12,108 nucleotides of DNA, taken from Christensenellaceae bacterium. Its GTDB lineage: Bacteria > Bacillota > Clostridia > Christensenellales > SZUA-584. The stretch is taken from assembly GCA_012719815.1 (NCBI GenBank), contig JAAXZP010000390.1, positions 1 to 12,108 on the forward strand, read 5' to 3'. Below the pieces are notes generated by a model that was given only the letters and a program-made list of their open reading frames with translations, searched no databases and was not told the DNA's origin. Both the position numbers and the translations under genes were made by a program. Below are positions 7,720-12,108 of the stretch, one piece after another (the stretch's first letter is position 1; every line of letters begins with the position of its first letter).

Positions 7720-8513
7720 AGCGCATAGAGGTTGGCAAGGCCGGGTTCCACAAAACCGGACACCACCAGCAGCCGGCCGCCGCCGTCCAGATACTCTTCA
7801 AGCTGCTCTTTTTCCTCCCCCGATATGTCGCTCTTGGGCGATATGATCATCACCGCAGCGGCGTCCCGGGGCAGGCTGCCCGACACCAGGCTGATGGATG
7901 CCAGCTCAAAGTTTTCTGTGGATATCGCATCCGCAAGCCGCTCGGGCAGCGGTTCCTCGCCGTGTCCGGTCAGCATGTATACAGTGGGCACCAGTTCCTC
8001 CGTCACATAGCTGACAGCGCCGGTGATCTTGGACTCGCCGCTGAATACGGTGGCGTAGGTGTAGTAGGTGTAATCGAAGCCGTATGAGTACATATCCGCC
8101 TTCTGCACCACTTTGCTGCGCCGCGCGCTTTCCACGATCACGCCGTTGTTCTCCACCGTTTCGCTGGTATACTGCTGCGTAAATAAGGGGTTGGTCAGCG
8201 GATTGACATGCGTCACCTTTATATGATCGGATATCTGCGCGTAACGCCCCAGGAGGTTCACGATATAATCGTCCTCCTCGCCGGGCTGCACGATCAGGTA
8301 TATGTTGACATCTTCCTTCAGATTGGTCAGTACCTGCTCGGTCTGCGCCGATACCGTATAAAGCCCTTCCTTTGTGGTATCTATTTTCATGGCGGTTTCA
8401 GGCAGCAGCGACACAATCAGGTTGAAGCCGACCACCACCGCCGTCATGGCCAGCGATATCACCAAACTGTATATGCCGCTCCTCGCCTGGCGGCTGAACT
8501 CTTTTTTCTTCAT
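7692..8513 (-). CDS. GldG-like auxiliary protein, N-terminal half (cassette A)
   Basis: 273 codons. There is a short basic N-terminus, a membrane helix at about 14-36, then an extracytoplasmic domain of the GldG/ABC_transp_aux type: TTKEGLYTVSAQTEQVL (46-62), a typical 'fixed-to-membrane, then disulfide-reductase-like fold' start of GldG proteins, and the family motif MLTGHGEEPLPERLADAI. The last 8 residues (WRPLAWSR) are out-of-frame. The start at 8513 is preferred over an upstream TTG at 8543, because GATAAGG, which includes the permease stop codon, gives a fitting ribosome binding site 5 bases away. It begins 7 bases after the permease stop. Confidence 0.8.
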   Translation of the reverse strand: MKKKEFSRQARSGIYSLVISLAMTAVVVGFNLIVSLLPETAMKIDTTKEGLYTVSAQTEQVLTNLKEDVNIYLIVQPGEEDDYIVNLLGRYAQISDHIKVTHVNPLTNPLFTQQYTSETVENNGVIVESARRSKVVQKADMYSYGFDYTYYTYATVFSGESKITGAVSYVTEELVPTVYMLTGHGEEPLPERLADAISTENFELASISLVSGSLPRDAAAVMIISPKSDISGEEKEQLEEYLDGGGRLLVVSGFVEPGLANLYALWRPLAWSR

Positions 8514-8520
8514 AGCCGCC

Positions 8521-9384
8521 TTATCCCCACCTTCTCTTTTCAAACGCCTGTATGCTGAAGAAGATGAACAGCCATATCAGCGACAGGTAATACAGCAGCG
8601 CGGCGATGTCGAATATGCCGTTGCAGAACGTCTCCAGCCGCGCAAACACGGCGATGCTGGTCAGAGCCGCCGCCACCGAGCCGTCCAGCGCGCCCGGCGC
8701 AGCCAGGTATATGGCTATCAGTATCGCTTCCAGCACGGCGAACACAATGGCCGCAATGCCCCAGCTGCGGGTCATATAGCGCGCCAGCGCGCCCACGGCC
8801 AGCGCCACCACCGAAAAAAAGTACAGCGCGGTCACGACGTTGGTGGAAAGCAGCGTCTTTAAGTCTTTCGCAAAATAGCTGAGCAGCAGCACGCCAAAGC
8901 ATAAGGCCGCAGATACAAATTGATTGGAGGATAAAGACGAGAAGAACAGTCCCACCGCTGTGAGTGCTGCGCCCAGCATAAAAAACGCAAACATTGCGGA
9001 AAACGCGGTGCTTAAGGTCACCCGCCCATACTCCGCAAGTATCAGCGGGTACACGCTGGATATCGCCAGCGGTATCGCAATAACGGTCACAATGGCCAGG
9101 TATTTGCCGAAAACAATCTCATAGGCGCTCAGCGTCGAGGAATAGAGCAGCTGGTCGGTATGCTGCCGCCGCTCTTCCGCCAGCGCGCGCATGGTAATCA
9201 GCGGTATCGCGATCAGGAATATGATCTGCGCGTTGTACGGCACCAGCGAAAAATCCGCATATCCCTCCGAAAGGTTCATCACGGCCGTATACACGCCGAA
9301 CACCAGCAGTATCAGCGCAATGGAAAGCCATCCCGTCAGACCGCAGAACAGCGAGCGTATCTCTTTCTTATAGATCGCCGCCAT
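8521..9384 (-). CDS. ABC-2 type permease, cassette A (GldF-like, long form)
   Basis: A 287-residue polytopic membrane protein, the channel partner of the ATPase it overlaps. The family hallmark is PLITMRALAEERRQHTDQLL (61-80), the cytoplasmic coupling segment after the second membrane helix, followed by EIVFGKY. Hydrophobic segments lie near 15-35, 51-64, 94-116, 127-150, 155-171, 183-201, 208-229 and 258-280. The C-terminus FEKRRWG matches the EKRRW ending usual for this family. Compared with the cassette B permease it has about 50 extra residues (around 181-232) holding two more hydrophobic segments before the shared last helix. Start at 9384 is chosen because of the purine-rich GAGGGGGAAGG just upstream and because MAAIYKKEI is a typical cytoplasmic N-terminal helix; an in-frame extension to 9432 would lie fully inside the ATPase gene. 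Confidence 0.92.
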   Translation of the reverse strand: MAAIYKKEIRSLFCGLTGWLSIALILLVFGVYTAVMNLSEGYADFSLVPYNAQIIFLIAIPLITMRALAEERRQHTDQLLYSSTLSAYEIVFGKYLAIVTVIAIPLAISSVYPLILAEYGRVTLSTAFSAMFAFFMLGAALTAVGLFFSSLSSNQFVSAALCFGVLLLSYFAKDLKTLLSTNVVTALYFFSVVALAVGALARYMTRSWGIAAIVFAVLEAILIAIYLAAPGALDGSVAAALTSIAVFARLETFCNGIFDIAALLYYLSLIWLFIFFSIQAFEKRRWG

Positions 9385-10321
9385 GGCCTTCCCCCTCTCC
9401 CGAGCTGGTATACCTGAGGAATATCTCTTCAAGCGACATCTTTTCGGTGCGCATCTCGCGGATAGGCAGCTTTGCTTCCGCGAAGGCGTAGAAAATCCTG
9501 TCCTTGGCGTTTTCCTCCACTTCCGCCTCTACCTCAACCCTGCCTTCGCCGGCCGGGATGATAACAATCCCGCTTGCGCCCGCATCTTCCAGCACGGCGC
9601 GCACGTCCGCCTCATCGCCCTCCACCAGCATAAACAGCCTGCTGCCGCCCGGCAGCGCGCCCAGGTTTTCAGTGGTATCGCGCGCCACCAGCCGCCCTTT
9701 GGAGAGTATGATCACCTCGTCGCAGATCTCGCTGACTTCGGAAAGTATGTGGCTGGACAGCAGCACTGTATGCTTTTCCCCCAGCTCGCGTATCAGCTTG
9801 CGAATTTCGATGATCTGCAGCGGGTCAAGGCCCACCGTCGGCTCGTCCAGCATGATGAATTCCGGATAGCCCACCAGCGCCTGCGCGATGCCCACGCGCT
9901 GCTTGTAGCCCTTGGACAGCTGGCGTATCAGCCTGCCGGATACGTCCGTAATGCCGGTGCGCTGCATCACGTCCGCTATCACGTCCGCACGCTCCGCTTT
10001 AGGTATGTGCTTGATTTCGCACACGAACGAAAGAAACTCTTTGGGCGTCATGTCCTGGTAGAGCGGCGGCATCTCCGGCAGGTAGCCGATGTGCCGCTTG
10101 GCTTCCCGGGGCTCCTCGTGGAGGTCGTAACCGGCTATCAGCACCTGCCCCGAAGTGGGTGCAAGGCAGCCGGCAATCATATTCATGGTCGTGGATTTAC
10201 CGGCGCCATTGGGGCCCAGAAAGCCGTATATTTTTCCCGTCTCGATTGAAAAGCTGATGCTGTCCACGGCAAGGTGCCTGTCGTATTGTTTTGTCAGGTT
10301 ACGGACCTCAACTTTTATCAA
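9368..10321 (-). CDS. ABC transporter ATP-binding protein, cassette A (GldA-like)
   Basis: A 317-residue ATPase that powers an ABC-2 type exporter from the cytoplasmic face. Motifs in order: Walker A GPNGAGKST (36-44); a Q-loop region reading GYLPE (79-83), where Glu replaces the usual Gln, as in many DrrA/GldA-type ATPases; signature LSKGYKQR (135-142); Walker B IMLDEP (156-161) with catalytic Glu160; D-loop VGLD; and H-loop His191 in SSHILSE. The remaining roughly 100 residues form the C-terminal extension common in this subfamily. All catalytic residues are present. It starts with TTG, supported by GGGAGGG 8 bases upstream. Its TAA lies inside the permease gene (17-base overlap), indicating translational coupling. 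It is clearly homologous to the cassette B ATPase (same length, roughly half the residues identical by eye), so the two are diverged paralogues. Confidence 0.95.
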   Translation of the reverse strand: MIKVEVRNLTKQYDRHLAVDSISFSIETGKIYGFLGPNGAGKSTTMNMIAGCLAPTSGQVLIAGYDLHEEPREAKRHIGYLPEMPPLYQDMTPKEFLSFVCEIKHIPKAERADVIADVMQRTGITDVSGRLIRQLSKGYKQRVGIAQALVGYPEFIMLDEPTVGLDPLQIIEIRKLIRELGEKHTVLLSSHILSEVSEICDEVIILSKGRLVARDTTENLGALPGGSRLFMLVEGDEADVRAVLEDAGASGIVIIPAGEGRVEVEAEVEENAKDRIFYAFAEAKLPIREMRTEKMSLEEIFLRYTSSGEGEGHGGDL

Positions 10322-10392
10322 GACTTACACCCTCCCGCTAATGCAGAACCCGTGCAGCGCGCACCGCCGCCCGCCGTTTAAGGCAATCCGCG
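10322..10392 (-). other. 71-base gap between mutarotase and first ABC ATPase
   Basis: This gap joins the sugar genes to the ABC block. A short GTGC/GCAC hairpin with a 5-base loop can be drawn around 10350-10362, but no T-tract follows it, so no intrinsic terminator is evident. No good -35/-10 pair was found. The end nearest the ATPase holds a strong ribosome binding site. Read-through from the sugar genes into the ABC genes is plausible but not shown. Confidence 0.5.
10330..10336 (-). promoter_or_regulatory. strong ribosome binding site supporting a TTG start
   Basis: GGGAGGG on the minus strand lies 8 bases before the TTG at 10321. No ATG or GTG is better placed, so this site decides the unusual TTG start of the first ABC ATPase. 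Confidence 0.75.
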
Positions 10393-10839
10393 TTATTCGG
10401 TACCTTTCTGAAGTATCATGCAGCCGTAAAGCGACGTTTCGCCCGTCGCCACAACGGCGTAAGCGTCCTTCGCAGCTTCATAGAAAGCGAAACGCTCTAT
10501 CATGCCAATGCAGTCCAGACCACGGGGGTCGTACTTGCACACGATTTTTTTATACTCTTCCCACACCGGCGTCTCCACTTTGCCGCGGTCACAATCCTGC
10601 AGGTCCATAATAAGCGCGGGTTTCTCGACAGAGGTATCAAGGGGCATAAACTGCAGTATGGCGTCCAGCACCTCGGTGTTGCGCACACCGTCACAGCGCA
10701 CCAGTATGCTCCCGTTTCTCTTGGCCGTTGACGCGGAAGGATAGTACGCATCGGCGAGAACCAGCTTGTCGCCATGTCCCATCTCCCAAATCACCTTTAT
10801 CAGATCCGGATTCAAGCATTTCGGAATTCCTCTTAACAT
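10393..10839 (-). CDS. RbsD/FucU-family sugar mutarotase (FucU-like)
   Basis: A 148-residue protein of the RbsD/FucU fold, which interconverts alpha/beta anomers (or pyranose/furanose forms) of free sugars so that the kinase or isomerase gets the right form. It resembles L-fucose mutarotase FucU more than RbsD: MLRGIPKCLNPDL at the N-terminus, EMGHGDKLVLADA (19-31) with the catalytic-type His22 and Asp30, and ERFAFYEAAKDAYAVVATGE (115-134) followed by YG. The Asn that normally follows in YGN (FucU) or YAN (RbsD) is Cys140 here. Start choice: ATG at 10845 lies only 3 bases from AAAGGGG, while ATG at 10839 lies 9 bases away and gives the family's usual N-terminus, so 10839 is preferred. It follows the kinase gene by 55 bases and is probably co-transcribed. 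No membrane segment or signal peptide is visible. Confidence 0.9.
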   Translation of the reverse strand: MLRGIPKCLNPDLIKVIWEMGHGDKLVLADAYYPSASTAKRNGSILVRCDGVRNTEVLDAILQFMPLDTSVEKPALIMDLQDCDRGKVETPVWEEYKKIVCKYDPRGLDCIGMIERFAFYEAAKDAYAVVATGETSLYGCMILQKGTE

Positions 10840-10848
10840 TGTCATTAT

Positions 10849-10855
10849 CCCCTTT
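10849..10855 (-). promoter_or_regulatory. ribosome binding site deciding the mutarotase start
   Basis: AAAGGGG on the minus strand. It is 9 bases from the ATG at 10839 and only 3 from the ATG at 10845, which favours the inner start and gives the MLRGIP opening typical of FucU proteins. Confidence 0.6.
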
Positions 10856-10856
10856 C

Positions 10857-10870
10857 TTTTGATTTCAAAA
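10857..10870. promoter_or_regulatory. AT-rich palindrome in the kinase-mutarotase gap
   Basis: TTTTGATTTCAAAA is an inverted repeat with perfect 6-base arms and a 2-base centre. It stands out as AT-only-rich DNA in a GC-rich region and lies just upstream of the mutarotase ribosome binding site. With a 2-base loop it would make a poor RNA hairpin, so a protein-binding site is the more natural reading. No -35/-10 pair is convincing nearby. It may be chance. Confidence 0.25.
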
Positions 10871-10894
10871 CTGATATGGGACCAGCCCTGCAGT

Positions 10895-11815
10895 CTATTG
10901 AACGAAGCTGTCTATCTCGTCGCGATAGGGCATCGCCGGCGCGGTTCCTATCTTCGTCACGGAAAGAGCACCCACGATATTGCCGAATCTCGCCGCTTCA
11001 AATATGTCTTTTCCTTCAGCCAGCGCGGTCACAAAGCCGCCGTTGAACGCATCGCCCGCGCCCGTGGTGTCAACAGCCTTCACCTTCTTGGCCGGTATGA
11101 GCTCATGCTTTTCAGGCGTCATCACAAAAACGCCGTTTTTACCCAGGGTGATCACGACATTGCGCACGCCCTTGTCCAGCAGAATCTGCGCGGCTTTCCT
11201 TGCATCCTGCTCGTTTTCCACCGTCATGTCGCACAACGCGCCCGCTTCAATCTCGTTGGGCGTCACGATGTCCACTTTACTAAGCAGGCTGTCCGGCAGT
11301 TTCTGCGCCGGCGCGGTGTTCAGCACGATGGTTTTGCCTTTCGCATGGGCCATGTTGACGACGCGCTCGATGGCGTCCATGTTGATCTCCAGCTGCAACA
11401 GTACGATCTTCGCCGCGTCGATCAGCGATTCGGTGCTGTCCACTTCCTCCGGCGTGAACGTGTCGCAGGCGCCGCTGACAACGAGAATCTGGTTCTGGCC
11501 GGTGTTCTCATCCACCATGATCAGCGCGCTGCCGGTGCCGGTCTTTTTGTCGATGAATATATAGTCGGTATTCATGCCTTCGTTTTTGTAAAAGTCCAGC
11601 GCAACGCGGCCGAAAACATCATCGCCCACCTTCGTCACCATCGTGACGTCACCGCCCGCACGGTGGACCGCCACAGCCTGGTTCGAGCCTTTTCCGCCCG
11701 GCCCCATCTTAAACATACTGCCCTTCACGGTTTCTCCGGCCACGGGCAGATGCCCGGCCCAGCTCGTCAGGTCCACAACAAAGCTTCCAAACACTACGAT
11801 TTTGTCTTTTTGCAT
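10895..11815 (-). CDS. rbsK: PfkB/ribokinase-family sugar kinase
   Basis: A 306-residue cytoplasmic sugar kinase, the usual ribokinase length. It carries both PfkB signatures: GPGGKGSNQAVA around residues 38-49, and DTTGAGDAFNGGF at 249-261, with Asp255 as the expected catalytic base and GAG as the anion hole. TPNEIEA at 185-191 is the usual NxxE Mg/ATP-associated motif. The start at 11815 is chosen because GGGAGAG sits 8 bases upstream and MQKDKIVVFGSF opens directly into the first beta strand; an in-frame extension to 11998 would run through the repressor gene. Near the N-terminus, ribokinases have GSxNxD; here it is GSFVVD (10-15), so Asp is kept but the ribose-contacting Asn is Val. The symbol therefore names the family, and ribose as substrate is not certain. 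It lies between the repressor and a mutarotase, fitting phosphorylation of an incoming sugar. Confidence 0.93.
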   Translation of the reverse strand: MQKDKIVVFGSFVVDLTSWAGHLPVAGETVKGSMFKMGPGGKGSNQAVAVHRAGGDVTMVTKVGDDVFGRVALDFYKNEGMNTDYIFIDKKTGTGSALIMVDENTGQNQILVVSGACDTFTPEEVDSTESLIDAAKIVLLQLEINMDAIERVVNMAHAKGKTIVLNTAPAQKLPDSLLSKVDIVTPNEIEAGALCDMTVENEQDARKAAQILLDKGVRNVVITLGKNGVFVMTPEKHELIPAKKVKAVDTTGAGDAFNGGFVTALAEGKDIFEAARFGNIVGALSVTKIGTAPAMPYRDEIDSFVQ

Positions 11816-11834
11816 TACCGCACTCTCCCGCATG

Positions 11835-12108
11835 TTATTGTAAACTGGCAGCAACCTCTGAGCCCCGCAGTTCCAGTTTTGGCAACAGTATGACCCTCTT
11901 GGGTATTTGTTCTTTCCGCTCTTCGCTGCGGCGGATCTTCTCGAACAGTATCCTGGCCGCTTCGATTCCCATTTGCGTCGCCGAACGGTTGATGACACTG
12001 ATGTTCTGGCTGTACGCTTTCAGGGCTACAGTGTCGTCAAATACCAGCAGAGAGACATCTTCAGGTACAGACAGCTCCATTTCCGACAGCGCGTTGATGC
12101 ACCCGATA
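11835..12108 (-). CDS. LacI-family transcriptional regulator, C-terminal part (cut by window edge)
   Basis: The visible 90 residues are the C-terminal end of a LacI/GalR-type repressor; the helix-turn-helix and most of the sugar-binding domain lie beyond the right edge. The reading frame is open to the edge, and an internal Met at 12080 is not the true start. Diagnostic stretches are VPEDVSLLVFDD, the usual (I/V)PxDvsvvgfDd strand of the periplasmic-binding-like domain; SVINRSATQMGIEAARILFE, matching the family's t.i.qp...lG..A...L block; and a final LLPKLELRGS, matching the terminal Lp..L..R.S. It ends in TAA 19 bases before the sugar kinase start, so it is probably the first gene of the same transcript and a local, sugar-responsive, autoregulated repressor. 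The effector sugar cannot be read from this fragment. Confidence 0.92.
   Translation of the reverse strand, partial: IGCINALSEMELSVPEDVSLLVFDDTVALKAYSQNISVINRSATQMGIEAARILFEKIRRSEERKEQIPKRVILLPKLELRGSEVAASLQ

Larger units (their letters stand above)
7096..8513 (-). pseudogene. GldG-like ABC auxiliary gene, cassette A, split by a one-base frameshift
   Basis: This is the cassette A counterpart of the intact GldG-like gene at 2643-4127, but its frame breaks at about 7719-7721. The upstream frame reads NLYAL and then runs out of frame to a TAA at 7692; the next frame picks up exactly there as MASFGMEP. Joining them by adding one base (CTN ATG) gives a stretch that aligns without gaps to NFNALLMMYGL of the intact paralogue, and restores a protein of about 472 residues. 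Both halves otherwise look well conserved, with no other stops, so the event is recent or is a sequencing error. No slippery heptamer is visible at the site. Whether two chains are made and assemble is unknown. Confidence 0.8.

Noticed and set aside
1304..10321. Gliding motility machinery
   Set aside because: The GldA/F/G resemblance alone does not imply gliding. No other gld or spr genes are present, and such modules are widespread in non-gliding Bacillota.
10340..10370. GC-rich short hairpin after the mutarotase gene as a terminator
   Set aside because: The stem is only about 4 base pairs and no T-tract follows.
11816..11998. Upstream extension of the sugar kinase frame
   Set aside because: It runs through the end of the repressor gene in another frame, encodes an Arg/Lys/Cys-rich stretch unlike any PfkB protein, and a good ribosome binding site supports the start at 11815.

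Overview
All genes in this window are on the minus strand, so the biological order runs from right (12108) to left (1). The strong AGGAGG-type ribosome binding sites, frequent TTG/GTG starts, tight coupling between genes, a lipoprotein sugar-binding protein and Gld-type ABC cassettes with DUF4340 proteins all suggest a fairly GC-rich Bacillota (Clostridia-like) bacterium, perhaps from a gut or other anaerobic habitat. No rRNA or housekeeping marker is present, so the lineage is an inference.

Layout in transcription order. (1) Sugar-control and metabolism genes: the C-terminal end of a LacI-family repressor (11835-12108, cut by the window edge), a PfkB/ribokinase-family sugar kinase (10895-11815), and a small RbsD/FucU-family sugar mutarotase closer to FucU (10393-10839). 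(2) ABC cassette A (5831-10321): ATPase, ABC-2 permease, GldG-like auxiliary protein broken by a one-base frameshift, and a DUF4340 protein. (3) ABC cassette B (1304-5805): the same four gene types in the same order, all intact. (4) A lipoprotein sugar-binding protein of the RhaS/LsrB/RbsB type (26-1207), after a 96-base gap holding a possible promoter and a small palindrome. The ATPase and permease of the import system it would serve are not in the window and may lie beyond the left edge.

How it may work together. The repressor, kinase, mutarotase and binding protein look like parts of one sugar uptake and use locus. The sugar is uncertain: the mutarotase is FucU-like, the kinase lacks the ribose-contacting Asn of RbsK, and the binding protein looks nearer to RhaS/LsrB. 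Between these parts sit two diverged copies of a four-gene exporter-type module (GldA/GldF/GldG-like plus DUF4340). In each, an ATPase drives a membrane permease, with two large extracytoplasmic, membrane-anchored partners. The substrate of such modules in Bacillota is not known.

The main points of interest are this tandem eight-gene block inside a sugar locus, the frameshift in one GldG-like gene, the different permease sizes in the two cassettes, and changes at usually conserved sugar-site residues of the mutarotase and kinase. No CRISPR array, tRNA, insertion sequence or attachment site was seen. No gene-free stretch exceeds 300 bases; the largest gap is the 96 bases at 1208-1303.
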